From assembly GCA_958448165.1 (NCBI GenBank), contig CAUDCW010000001.1, forward strand, positions 186,001 to 250,000: a DNA stretch of 64,000 nucleotides. The letters run 5' to 3'. Below, piece after piece: positions 27,366 through 36,179 of the stretch. The notes under the pieces were generated by a model. The model saw only the letters and a list, made by a program, of their open reading frames with translations. It searched no databases and had not been told where the DNA came from. How positions within the stretch are numbered: position 1 is the first letter of the stretch; each line of letters begins with the position of its first letter. A program made the position numbers and the translations under genes. Origin of the DNA: an uncultured Oscillospiraceae bacterium (GTDB lineage Bacteria > Bacillota > Clostridia > Oscillospirales > Acutalibacteraceae).

Positions 27366-28103
27366 ATGAGCAAGGTTTTGGTTGTTACATCCGGCAAAGG
27401 CGGAACCGGCAAATCAACGGTTGCCGCAAGCCTTGGCGCAGCGTTCGCCAAGAGGAATAAGCGTGTATTGCTGATTGACTGCGATTCGGGAATGAGAGGA
27501 CTTGACATTATGCTCGGCGTGAGCAAGAGTCTTGTGTTCGACATTGCCGACGCCGTAAGCGGGAACTGCAAAACAGAGCATATTATTTATCCGTGTGCCC
27601 ACACCGACGGACTTTTTCTTATCCCTGCCCCGCAAAAGGCAGAGGACGAACTAAGCCCCGAGGTTCTGAGCCAGTTTATCGAAAGCGTTGAAAAGCAGTA
27701 CGACATTATTATAATTGATTCTCCGGCAGGTGTCGGAAAGGGCTTTGAAACAGCGGTGTATCCTGCACAGGTCTGTCTTGTTGTTGCAAACGCAGAACCG
27801 ACAAGCGTCCGAGGCTGCTCGAACGTTCGCAAAAGACTTCTGGAGCTTGATAAGGAGAATATACGACTTATTATTAACCGATTATCAAAGCGTAATTTCT
27901 TCAAGCTGAATTTTTATCCCGATTTAGACGCAATAATTGACGAAACACAGCTTCAGCTTATCGGCGTTGTTCCCGAAAGCCCACAGATTGTTTCGGCGAT
28001 ACAGAAAGGAATTGTCTGTGATTCAGACAGCAAGGCTCTTACTGCATTTGACAGGATTGCAGGACGATTAGAGGGTGAAAATCTGCCTTTGGCAGTGTGT
28101 TGA
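27366..28103 (+). CDS. MinD/ParA-family ATPase
   Basis: Deviant-Walker P-loop ATPase, 245 aa. Signature SGKGGTGKST (residues 9-18, with K11 and K16), LLIDCDSGMRGLDIMLG, and the switch IIIDSPAGVG are MinD-like rather than plasmid ParA-like. However, MinD normally ends in an amphipathic membrane-targeting helix of about 10 residues, and this protein stops at EGENLPLAVC without one. No minC or minE is next to it; mgsA follows after 64 bp. It may be a true MinD with altered membrane binding, or a MinD/FlhG-like paralogue; the division role is plausible because a ZapA gene lies close by. Confidence 0.85.
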   Translation: MSKVLVVTSGKGGTGKSTVAASLGAAFAKRNKRVLLIDCDSGMRGLDIMLGVSKSLVFDIADAVSGNCKTEHIIYPCAHTDGLFLIPAPQKAEDELSPEVLSQFIESVEKQYDIIIIDSPAGVGKGFETAVYPAQVCLVVANAEPTSVRGCSNVRKRLLELDKENIRLIINRLSKRNFFKLNFYPDLDAIIDETQLQLIGVVPESPQIVSAIQKGIVCDSDSKALTAFDRIAGRLEGENLPLAVC

Positions 28104-28167
28104 GTAAGCATAAAGCAGAATATATTATTTTATGTAAGCAGTTTAACGAAAAACGGAGGGATTTCTG

Positions 28168-28566
28168 ATGAATATAGCATTGATAGCTCACGACGAAAAG
28201 AAAGAATTAATGGTACAGTTTTGTATAGCCTACTGCGGAATTTTAAGCAGACACAACCTTTGCGCAACCGGCACTACCGGCAAAATGGTATCTGAGGCTA
28301 CAGGTCTTCGCATCACCCGCTTTCTGGGCGGCTCACAGGGCGGCGACCAGCAGATTTCAGCCAGAATCGCATATGACGAGATTGATATGCTTTTGTTCTT
28401 CCGTGATCCGCTTCACCCGAAGCCGCACGAGCCAAACGACATCAACCTCTTAAGACTTTGCGATATGCACAACATTCCTGTTGCCACAAATATCGCAACG
28501 GCAGAAGTGCTTATTCACGGTCTTGAGCGTGGCGACCTTGACTGGCGCAATATAATGAAGCTTTAA
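28168..28566 (+). CDS. mgsA: Methylglyoxal synthase
   Basis: Converts dihydroxyacetone phosphate to methylglyoxal and phosphate, an overflow bypass of lower glycolysis. 132 aa. The catalytic Asp is D60 in GGDQQISA (E. coli D71), the phosphate-binding segment is ATGTTGKM, the His equivalent to E. coli H98 is H87 in DPLHPKPHEPN, and NIPVATNIATAE is conserved. An ACGGAGGG ribosome site precedes the ATG. It follows the MinD-like gene in the same direction and ends at a structured terminator. Confidence 0.96.
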   Translation: MNIALIAHDEKKELMVQFCIAYCGILSRHNLCATGTTGKMVSEATGLRITRFLGGSQGGDQQISARIAYDEIDMLLFFRDPLHPKPHEPNDINLLRLCDMHNIPVATNIATAEVLIHGLERGDLDWRNIMKL

Positions 28567-28585
28567 GAACATAAATCAAAATACA

Positions 28586-28668
28586 GCCGCAGCTTTAAGT
28601 CACGGTTAATTTCCCGATACGCATAAGCTTTCGGGAGTTATTAACCTGTGCTTTGCTGCGGATTTTTT
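28586..28668 (+). terminator. Long branched terminator after mgsA
   Basis: Outer stem GCCGCAGC/GCTGCGG, inner stem GGTTAAT/ATTAACC with CCCG/CGGG at the tip, then GATTTTTTAT. It is larger than a usual terminator. Confidence 0.8.
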
Positions 28669-28705
28669 ATACACAAATCAGCATCAGAATCACGGAGGAA
28701 ACACA

Positions 28706-29581
28706 TTGCATTATAAAAACGTCAAGGGTATTCTGTCGCCCGACAACGGTATGAATTTATACCGAGGCTGTCAGCACGGCTGCATATACTGCGACGCTCG
28801 CAGCCGATGCTACCGTATGAATCACGCCTTTGAGGATATCGAAATTAAAGCAAACGCCATTGAGCTGCTTGAGCAGGCACTCAAGCGAAAAAGGAAGAAC
28901 TGCATGATTTCAACAGGCGCAATGAGCGACCCGTATATTCCTCTTGAAGAAAAGCTTCAGCACACAAGGCGTTCTCTTGAAACAATCGAAAAATACGGCT
29001 TCGGTGCGGTGCTTCACACAAAGTCAAGCCGTATACTTAGGGACCTCGATTTACTTACACAAATAAACAGCAATACAAAGTGCGTTGTTCAGATGACGCT
29101 GACCACCTTTGACGAACGGCTTTGCCGTTTAATCGAGCCAAACGTCAGCACCACAGCCGAACGTGTGAAAACGCTTGAAATCCTGCGTGATAACGGTATC
29201 CCCACCGTTGTGTGGCTTACCCCGATATTGCCGTTTATAAACGACACCGAGGAGAATATAAACGGAATAATTGATTACTGCATCAAGGCAAAGGTTTACG
29301 GCATAATCTGCTTTGACATGGGGCTGACCCTGCGTGACGGCAACCGTGAATATTTCTATGCCGCTCTTGACCGCAGCTTTCCGGGACTTAAGGAAAAATA
29401 TATCAGCACCTACGGTCAGCGCTACGATTTGCCAAGTCCCGGAAATAAGAAACTGATGGCTTTGCTTCATAAGCGGTGTAGTGAGTGCGGCATAAAAACA
29501 GATATTGACGAGATATTCGCTTATCTGCACAAATTTGATGACAAGCAAGCCGGCAGCCAGCTGAGCCTGTTTGATATATAA
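28706..29581 (+). CDS. Radical SAM protein (SplB-like, COG1533) with C-terminal clamp-binding-like motif
   Basis: Radical SAM enzyme of 291 aa; the [4Fe-4S] ligands are C22, C26 and C29 in YRGCQHGCIYCDARS. The region after it, STGAMSDPYIPLEE and VQMTLTTFDERLCRLIEPN, matches the Rv2578c/COG1533 family related to spore photoproduct lyase. It is shorter than true SplB and lacks its extra cysteine region, so photoproduct repair is not established. The C-terminus reads QLSLFDI: residues 285-289 (QLSLF) match the bacterial sliding-clamp-binding pentapeptide QL[S/D]LF. It starts at TTG 28706 behind GGAGG at 7-nt spacing; no ATG fits. Own terminator downstream. Confidence 0.85.
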   Translation: MHYKNVKGILSPDNGMNLYRGCQHGCIYCDARSRCYRMNHAFEDIEIKANAIELLEQALKRKRKNCMISTGAMSDPYIPLEEKLQHTRRSLETIEKYGFGAVLHTKSSRILRDLDLLTQINSNTKCVVQMTLTTFDERLCRLIEPNVSTTAERVKTLEILRDNGIPTVVWLTPILPFINDTEENINGIIDYCIKAKVYGIICFDMGLTLRDGNREYFYAALDRSFPGLKEKYISTYGQRYDLPSPGNKKLMALLHKRCSECGIKTDIDEIFAYLHKFDDKQAGSQLSLFDI

Positions 29582-29586
29582 ACAGC

Positions 29587-29630
29587 ATCGGCACAGGAAT
29601 AAACCTGTGCCGATTATTTATTTGTTTATT
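29587..29630 (+). terminator. Terminator after the radical SAM gene
   Basis: Perfect 11-bp stem ATCGGCACAGG/CCTGTGCCGAT, 6-nt loop, then TATTTATTTGTTTATT. Confidence 0.92.
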
Positions 29631-29640
29631 AAGCTTTGAG

Positions 29641-29759
29641 GTTAGAGTTTTGAGAAGGACAAGATATAAGCCTTCCCCACATTCATAAGAGTGAGCCGGA
29701 ACGGTCAAGACCGTTGCCTACAACCTCGTTACGAAATTCATTCATCTCCACTCTTAACT
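29641..29759. repeat. Dispersed palindromic repeat (family 3), copy in the gltD 3' flank
   Basis: Contains GTTAGAGTTTTGAG at the left, the inverted unit GGAACGGTCAAGACCGTT (29698-29715) followed by GCCTACAACCTCGTTACG, and the CT-rich tail TCTCCACTCTTAACTCT, which runs into the gltD stop codon. Confidence 0.7.
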
Positions 29760-31244
29760 CTACAGACAGGTGTAGCCCATCAGATATTCGTCAACGTCTG
29801 CTGCGGCATCTCTGCCCTCTCTTATCGCCCAAACGACAAGCGACTGACCTCTTCTCATATCTCCTGCGGCAAACACCTTAGGTACGCTTGTGCTGAACTT
29901 GCCCTGCTGTGTTGCAACATTGCTGCGGGCATTTGTTTCAACACCAAACGCCTCGGGGATATACTTCTTCGGTCCTAAGAAACCTGCGGCAATCAGCACA
30001 AGCTGAGCTTCAATGAACTGTTCACTGCCCTCAACCTGCTTCATAACATTTCTGCCTGCTTCCTCGTCATATTCAAAGACAAGATTAACAGTCACAACGC
30101 CCTTGAGCCTGCCTTCGTCATCCTTGACAAATTCCTTGACCGTTGTCTGATAACGGCGGGGGTCAGAGCCGAACACCGCAATAGCCTCCTGCTGACCGTA
30201 GTCTGTCTTGCAGACCTTCGGCCATTCCGGCCAAGGGTTATTCTCTGCCCTGCTGTCGGGCAGCTTCGGCATCATCTCAAGCTGAACAACAGACGAACAA
30301 CCCTGACGGATTGCCGTGCCGACGCAGTCGTTGCCCGTGTCGCCGCCGCCGATGATTACGACGTTTTTATCCTTGGCTGAAATATAATTGCCATCCTGAA
30401 GGTTTGAATCGAGCAGACTCTTTGTTGTAGCCTTAAGATAGTCAACCGCAAAGTAAATGCCGTGTGCATCTCTGCCCGGTGCATTGATATCTCTCGGATT
30501 TCCTGCGCCGCAGCAGAGTACAACTGCATCATATTCATTGAGAAGCGACTGTGCGTCAATATTTTCACCGACATTTGCATTGGTCACAAAGTTTATTCCC
30601 TCTGCTTTCATCAGCTCAACACGTCTGTCGATAATGTGCTTTTCAAGCTTCATATTGGGAATACCGTACATAAGCAGTCCGCCGATGCGGTCGTCTTTTT
30701 CATAAACGGTCACGCTGTGACCTCTCTGATTAAGCTGAACTGCACAAGCCATGCCCGACGGACCTGAGCCGATAACCGCAACCTTTTTGCCTGTTCTTAC
30801 CTGCGGCGGATTCGGCTTCATCATACCGGTGGCAAATGCATTTTCAACAATAAAATGTTCGTTTTCCTTTACGCTTACCGGACTACCGTTCAAGCCGCAG
30901 GTGCAGGCAGCCTCACAAAGCGCAGGACATACTCTTGATGTAAACTCGGGGAAATTGTTTGTCAGAAACAGCCTGTGTGCGGCTGCGTCAAATTCACCCG
31001 TATATATAAGGTCGTTCCACTCGGGGATAAGGTTGTTCAAAGGACAACCCGAAACCATACCCATAATCGGCTGACCGTTCTGACAGAACGGAACGCCGCA
31101 GTCCATACATCTTGCCGCCTGCTTTTGTCTTTCTTCGGGCAGCATCGGCGTGTGGAACTCGTTATAATGCTTTATTCTTTCAAGAGGACCGGTGCCCTCG
31201 TTGTCTTTTCTGGTATAATCCAAAAAACCTGTTGGCTTTCCCAT
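29760..31244 (-). CDS. gltD: Glutamate synthase, small (beta) subunit
   Basis: NAD(P)H-oxidising, FAD-containing subunit that passes electrons to GltB. 494 aa, standard. The N-terminal ferredoxin-like part holds two Cys clusters: ARCMDCGVPFCQ with GCPLNN, and CPALCEAACTCGLNG. The FAD site is VAVIGSGPSGMACAVQL, the NAD(P)H site VVIIGGGDTGNDCVGTA, and the C-terminal FAD loop VFAAGDMRRGQSLVVWAI. It lies 13 bp downstream of gltB in the same operon. A family 3 repeat abuts its stop codon. Confidence 0.97.
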   Translation of the reverse strand: MGKPTGFLDYTRKDNEGTGPLERIKHYNEFHTPMLPEERQKQAARCMDCGVPFCQNGQPIMGMVSGCPLNNLIPEWNDLIYTGEFDAAAHRLFLTNNFPEFTSRVCPALCEAACTCGLNGSPVSVKENEHFIVENAFATGMMKPNPPQVRTGKKVAVIGSGPSGMACAVQLNQRGHSVTVYEKDDRIGGLLMYGIPNMKLEKHIIDRRVELMKAEGINFVTNANVGENIDAQSLLNEYDAVVLCCGAGNPRDINAPGRDAHGIYFAVDYLKATTKSLLDSNLQDGNYISAKDKNVVIIGGGDTGNDCVGTAIRQGCSSVVQLEMMPKLPDSRAENNPWPEWPKVCKTDYGQQEAIAVFGSDPRRYQTTVKEFVKDDEGRLKGVVTVNLVFEYDEEAGRNVMKQVEGSEQFIEAQLVLIAAGFLGPKKYIPEAFGVETNARSNVATQQGKFSTSVPKVFAAGDMRRGQSLVVWAIREGRDAAADVDEYLMGYTCL

Positions 31245-31257
31245 TGCAACCGCCTCC

Positions 31258-34200
31258 TTAAGATCTTGTATTCATATAGAACGCTTCAATTTTTGCCTGC
31301 TCGGGGCTCATACCCTTTTCTTCCATAAGGAAGATAGCCTGCATCATCTTTGCGTAGTCGTTCGGAAGTACCTTCTTAAACTTAGGCAGATACTCTTCAA
31401 AATGGTCGAGTACCTCTTTTCCCTTCGGTGAACCTGTAGCCGCAACGTGCTCTGCGATGATGTCCTTAAGCTCAACAACGTCATACTTTTCGGTAACGCC
31501 GCTGATTGATACCATCTCTTTGTTCATATTGCGGTAAAGGCTTGAATCCTCATCAAGAACATAGGCTATACCGCCGCTCATACCTGCGGCAAAGTTTTTG
31601 CCTGTTTTGCCAAGAACAACAACACGTCCGCCTGTCATATACTCACAGCCGTGGTCGCCCACACCCTCTACAACCGCAATAGCACCCGAGTTTCTTACGC
31701 AGAATCTCTCGCCTGCAACGCCGCTGATGAACGCCTTGCCGCTTGTTGCACCGTAAAGCGCAACATTGCCTATGATGATGTTTTCATCTCTCTTGAAGGT
31801 CGAGCCCTTCGGCGGATAAACGATGAGCTTGCCGCCCGACAGACCCTTGCCGAAGTAGTCGTTGCTTTCGCCGTCAAGCTCAAGAGTAAGACCCTTCGGG
31901 ATAAATGCGCCGAAGCTCTGTCCACCTGCACCCTTACACTTAACAGTAAAGTAATCGTCCTCAAGCGTATTGTCGTGATAGCGCTTTGTTATCTCACTGC
32001 CGAATATCGTGCCGACTGAACGGTCGGTATTTGTAACCTCAATTTCAATGGCTCTCTTTGTCTTGTTTTTAAGCGCAGTCGCCATCTTCTTGAGTATTAC
32101 TCTCTCGTCAACCGTCTTTTCAAGCTCAAAGTCATAAACATCTTCAGGCACAAAGGTTCTCGGTGCGTCTGTATTCACATACGGATTGTTGAGAATCTGT
32201 GTGAGATCAAGCTTTGATTCTCTTGAATCAGCTTCGGTTTCCTTAACAACAAGCAAATCGGATCTGCCGACAAGCTCGTCAACAGTTCTGATGCCGAGGC
32301 GAGCCATATATTCTCTAAGCTCCTGAGCGATGAAGTGCATAAAGTTGATAATATACTCAGGCTTGCCCTTGAATCTCTTTCTGAGTTCAGGGTTCTGAGT
32401 TGCAATACCGACGGGGCAGGTGTCAAGGTTACATACTCTCATCATTACACAGCCCATTGTTACAAGCGGAGCAGTAGCAAAGCCGTATTCCTCTGCACCC
32501 AGAAGAGCGGCAACAAGCACATCTCTGCCTGTCATAAGCTTACCGTCGGTTTCGATAACAACCTTTGAACGCAAGCCGTTCATAATAAGAGTCTGGTGTG
32601 TTTCGGCAAGACCAAGCTCCCACGGAAGTCCGGCGTTGTAGATAGAGTTTCTCGGAGCGGCGCCCGTACCGCCGTCATAGCCTGAAATAAGCACAACGCC
32701 TGCGCCTGCCTTTGCAACGCCTGCCGCAACCGTACCTACGCCTGCCTCTGAAACAAGCTTAACCGAAATTCTTGCGTCTTTGTTTGCGTTTTTAAGGTCA
32801 TAAATGAGCTGTGCCAGGTCCTCGATAGAATAAATATCGTGATGAGGCGGAGGTGAAATAAGGCTTACACCCGGTGTTGAGTGTCTTGTCTTTGCAATCC
32901 ACGGATAAACCTTTTTACCCGGCAGATGTCCGCCCTCGCCCGGCTTTGCGCCCTGAGCCATTTTTATCTGAATTTCCTTTGCGCTTACCAGATATTCCGA
33001 CGTTACGCCGAAACGTCCCGATGCAACCTGCTTGATTGCACTGCAGCGGTCAAGTCCGTCCTTGCCGACTGTCAGTCGCTCGGTGTCCTCGCCGCCCTCG
33101 CCCGAGTTTGACTTACCGCCGATTTTGTTCATTGCGATAGCCATTGTTTCGTGCGCTTCCTGCGAAATCGAGCCGTAGGACATTGCTCCTGTCTTGAAGC
33201 GGTGGCAGATGCTCTCTACGCTTTCAACCTCGTCAATCGGAATTCCTCCGTCCTCAGGGAATTTGAAGTCGAGCAGACTGCGCAGGTTCATATGCTTATC
33301 CTCACGGGTTATAGCCGCAGAATACTGCTTGAACATATCGTAATTGCCTGTTCTTGTCGATTCCTGCAAAAGGTGAATTGTTTCGGGGTTATAGAGGTGG
33401 TCCTCCTTGCCGCTCCTTAGCTTGTGACTGCCTGCGCTGTCAACCTCAAGCACAACATTGAGTCCGAGCGGGTCAAACGCCGCCGCGTGCAGTCTTTCAC
33501 TGCGGCTTGAAATATCGTCAAGCGTAATGCCGCCTACACGGCTTACGGTATTTGTAAAGTATTTGTCAATAACCTCTTTTGAAATGCCGATAGCCTCAAA
33601 AATCTTTGAACCGAGGTAAGACTGAATTGTCGAAATACCCATTTTTGAAGCAATCTTTACTATGCCGTGGAGAACCGAATCGTTGTAATCGTTCACTGCG
33701 GCATAATAATCCTTGTCAAGTGCGCCTGTTTCAACAAGATTTCTGATTGTTTCCTGCGCAAGATACGGATTGATAGCGCAAGCGCCGTAGCCGAGAAGTG
33801 TTGCAAAATGATGAACCTCACAAGGCTCTGCGCTTTCAAGAATCATAGATACAGACGTTCTTTTCTTTGTTGAAACAAGGTGCTGCTGTAAGGCGGAAAC
33901 CGCAAGCAGTGACGGAATAGCAACGTGATACTCGTCAACGTCACGGTCGGAGAGTATGATAATATTCGCACCCTCCTTGTATTCCTTGTCAACCTTGAGG
34001 AAGAGGTGTGCAATAGCCTTTTCAAGGCTTGTGTTTTTATAATATGTTATAGGAATAACCGCTGTTTTAAGACCGGGAACATTCATATTCTTAATCTTAA
34101 GCATATCGGTATTTGTAAGAATCGGGTTGTGAATCTTCAGAACATGGCAGTTTTCGGGCTTTTCGACAAGAATATTGCCGTCACTGCCCAGATGCACGCT

Positions 34201-35820
34201 TGTGTCCGTAACAATTTCCTCACGGATTGAGTCAAACGGCGGGTTTGTAACCTGTGCAAAAAGCTGCTTGAAGTAGTTAAACAGCGGATAATCAGCCTTT
34301 GAAAGCGGCGGAATCGGGCTATCGGCGCCCATTGCAGATATCGGCTCGCTGCCGTTTTTCGCCATCGGCAGAATACTTGTTCTTATCTGCTCATATGTGT
34401 AACCAAACGCCTTCTGCAGTCTTACAAGCTGCTCGTCGTCCATACGTACAACGCCCTTGTTCGGGATTTTCAAATCTTTGAGATACACAAGGTTCTGGTC
34501 AAGCCACTCGCCGTAGGGCTGTCTTGTTGCATAATAATCCTTAAGGTCAGTGTCGTCAATAAGCTCGCCCTTGACCGTGTCAACCAGAAGCATTTTGCCC
34601 GGGCGCAGACGCTCCTTGACAAGAACATTTTCAGGCTCAATATCAATGCAGCCAACCTCGGACGAAAGCACAAGGAAGCCGTCCTTTGTGATGTAATAAC
34701 GTGACGGTCTTAATCCGTTACGGTCAAGCACTGCGCCGACGATGTCACCGTCAGAGAAAATGATTGAAGCAGGACCGTCCCACGGCTCCATCATTGTTGC
34801 ATAATACTGATAGAAATCCCTTTTAGCCGTTGAAATTGTCTTGTTGTTCTTCCACGGCTCCGGGATTGTAATCATAACCGCAAGCGGCAGCGGCATTCCC
34901 GCCATCATCATAAACTCAAGCGCATTGTCAAGGCGAGCCGAGTCTGAGCCGTTTGTATCGACAATCGGAAAAATCTTGTCCATATCGTCGTCAAGCACAT
35001 CGCAGGAAACAGACTCCTCACGGGCAAGCATTCTGTCGGCGTTGCCTGTGATAGTGTTGATTTCGCCGTTGTGAACTATAATACGGTTCGGATGAGCCTT
35101 CTGCCAGCTTGGGTTTGTGTTTGTGCTGAAACGGCTGTGAACCGTCGCTATTGCAGATGTGTATTTTTCGCTCTGCAAATCATAGAAAAACTGACGAAGC
35201 TCCTTAACAAGGAACATACCCTTATATACAATCGTTCTGCTCGACAGAGAAACAACATATGTATTCTCGTTGCTCTGCTCAAACACACGCCTTACAATAT
35301 AAAGCTTGCGGTCAAACGGCAGTCCCTTTTCGATATTGTTCGGACGCTTGATAAACGCCTGCATAATGCACGGCATACTATCAAGAGCCTTCTGACCTAT
35401 AACAGACGGGTTGGTCGGCACATCTCTCCAGCCGAGGAACTCAAGCCCCTCTTTCTGAGCGATAATCTCAAAAAGCTTCATCGCCTGCATTCTTTTAAGC
35501 TCATTCTGCGAGAAGAAGAACATACCAACGCCGTAATCCCTCTCCTGCCCGATATCAAAACCGAGCTTTGCCGTTTCTTCCTTGAAAAACTCGTGAGAAA
35601 TCTGCAAAAGTATGCCTACGCCGTCACCTGTTTTACCCTCGGCGTCCTTACCGGCACGGTGTTCAAGGGTTTCAACAATGCTCAATGCGTCGTCAACGAC
35701 ACGGCGAGATTTAATACCCTTGATATTAACCACGGAGCCTATGCCGCAGTTATCGTGCTCAAAACGAGGGTCATAAAGGCCCTGCTTGGCAAACGGTTCC
35801 TGATTTCTGAAGTTATCCAT
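31258..35820 (-). CDS. gltB: Glutamate synthase, large (alpha) subunit
   Basis: Transfers the amide of glutamine to 2-oxoglutarate (GOGAT). About 1520 aa, full length. A short propeptide precedes the class II amidotransferase Cys (C25 in EHDNCGIGS). The FMN barrel holds AKPGEGGHLPGKKVYP and the 3Fe-4S cysteines CVMMRVCNLDTCPVG, and the C-terminal beta-helix has the GXXGXXXG-type repeats (MTGGRVVVLGKTGKNFAAGMSG region). I chose ATG 35820 over GTG 35829, because the GGTAGGTG ribosome site is only at workable distance from the ATG. Transcription starts at a consensus promoter about 130 nt upstream and passes a candidate attenuator. Confidence 0.97.
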   Translation of the reverse strand: MDNFRNQEPFAKQGLYDPRFEHDNCGIGSVVNIKGIKSRRVVDDALSIVETLEHRAGKDAEGKTGDGVGILLQISHEFFKEETAKLGFDIGQERDYGVGMFFFSQNELKRMQAMKLFEIIAQKEGLEFLGWRDVPTNPSVIGQKALDSMPCIMQAFIKRPNNIEKGLPFDRKLYIVRRVFEQSNENTYVVSLSSRTIVYKGMFLVKELRQFFYDLQSEKYTSAIATVHSRFSTNTNPSWQKAHPNRIIVHNGEINTITGNADRMLAREESVSCDVLDDDMDKIFPIVDTNGSDSARLDNALEFMMMAGMPLPLAVMITIPEPWKNNKTISTAKRDFYQYYATMMEPWDGPASIIFSDGDIVGAVLDRNGLRPSRYYITKDGFLVLSSEVGCIDIEPENVLVKERLRPGKMLLVDTVKGELIDDTDLKDYYATRQPYGEWLDQNLVYLKDLKIPNKGVVRMDDEQLVRLQKAFGYTYEQIRTSILPMAKNGSEPISAMGADSPIPPLSKADYPLFNYFKQLFAQVTNPPFDSIREEIVTDTSVHLGSDGNILVEKPENCHVLKIHNPILTNTDMLKIKNMNVPGLKTAVIPITYYKNTSLEKAIAHLFLKVDKEYKEGANIIILSDRDVDEYHVAIPSLLAVSALQQHLVSTKKRTSVSMILESAEPCEVHHFATLLGYGACAINPYLAQETIRNLVETGALDKDYYAAVNDYNDSVLHGIVKIASKMGISTIQSYLGSKIFEAIGISKEVIDKYFTNTVSRVGGITLDDISSRSERLHAAAFDPLGLNVVLEVDSAGSHKLRSGKEDHLYNPETIHLLQESTRTGNYDMFKQYSAAITREDKHMNLRSLLDFKFPEDGGIPIDEVESVESICHRFKTGAMSYGSISQEAHETMAIAMNKIGGKSNSGEGGEDTERLTVGKDGLDRCSAIKQVASGRFGVTSEYLVSAKEIQIKMAQGAKPGEGGHLPGKKVYPWIAKTRHSTPGVSLISPPPHHDIYSIEDLAQLIYDLKNANKDARISVKLVSEAGVGTVAAGVAKAGAGVVLISGYDGGTGAAPRNSIYNAGLPWELGLAETHQTLIMNGLRSKVVIETDGKLMTGRDVLVAALLGAEEYGFATAPLVTMGCVMMRVCNLDTCPVGIATQNPELRKRFKGKPEYIINFMHFIAQELREYMARLGIRTVDELVGRSDLLVVKETEADSRESKLDLTQILNNPYVNTDAPRTFVPEDVYDFELEKTVDERVILKKMATALKNKTKRAIEIEVTNTDRSVGTIFGSEITKRYHDNTLEDDYFTVKCKGAGGQSFGAFIPKGLTLELDGESNDYFGKGLSGGKLIVYPPKGSTFKRDENIIIGNVALYGATSGKAFISGVAGERFCVRNSGAIAVVEGVGDHGCEYMTGGRVVVLGKTGKNFAAGMSGGIAYVLDEDSSLYRNMNKEMVSISGVTEKYDVVELKDIIAEHVAATGSPKGKEVLDHFEEYLPKFKKVLPNDYAKMMQAIFLMEEKGMSPEQAKIEAFYMNTRS

Positions 35821-35861
35821 CAGTGTCACCTACCCCTTTTCATAACAAGATTTATCTTTAT

Positions 35862-35947
35862 CGAAAAAAATAGGTTCACCAAGGAAAGTCTTACCCATTT
35901 TGCAGAATTGACTGTTTACTTGGTGAACGCTTTTTCCGAAACGTTCA
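35862..35947 (-). promoter_or_regulatory. Candidate attenuator in the gltB leader
   Basis: On the minus strand the leader can form either an early hairpin TGAACG...CGTTCA (35947-35942 with 35929-35924), or a later one GTTCACCAAG...CTTGGTGAAC (35928-35919 with 35883-35874, 10 bp perfect, 35-nt loop) followed by CTATTTTTTTCG, an intrinsic-terminator arrangement. The two share the bases GTTCA, so they exclude each other. The signal is unknown; I do not recognise a T-box or glutamine riboswitch. Confidence 0.7.
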
Positions 35948-35958
35948 TTCTGAAATTA

Positions 35959-35987
35959 ACTTTATCATATACACATAGCTTTGTCAA
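35959..35987 (-). promoter_or_regulatory. Promoter of gltBD
   Basis: On the minus strand: TTGACA (35987-35982), 17-nt spacer, TAAAGT (35964-35959). Transcription would start near 35952, placing the whole attenuator in the transcript. Confidence 0.75.
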
Positions 35988-36110
35988 GACATTTTTGCAA
36001 CATAATTATTTAAAATTGCAGAAAACAGATAGTAATAACTTTTTATTGTGGTTTTTTTAATAATTTTGCAGGAAAAATTTATTCTCTTGCATTTATCATC
36101 CTGCACACAA

Positions 36111-36143
36111 CAAAGCCGCCTGTGTGTTTCACAGACGGCTTTG
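36111..36143 (-). terminator. Hairpin after the repeat-rich dockerin gene
   Basis: 14-bp stem CAAAGCCGCCTGTG/CACAGACGGCTTTG with one mismatch, 36 nt past the stop. The U-tract on the minus strand is weak (TTGTTGTG). Confidence 0.6.
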
Positions 36144-36179
36144 CAATTTAAAAACCAGTTGAATTGTCAGTAATAATAA

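Noticed and set aside
28706..29581. True spore photoproduct lyase (SplB)
   Set aside because: The radical SAM core is related, but the protein is shorter and the SplB-specific regions are not seen; called SplB-like only.
35862..35987. Glutamine riboswitch (glnA type) before gltB
   Set aside because: Some CGTTCA-like bases occur, but the conserved internal core is missing and the fold does not match.
35071..36060. 329-codon plus-strand open frame
   Set aside because: Lies mostly antisense to gltB; its codons mirror the real gene and there is no promoter or ribosome site. A shadow frame.
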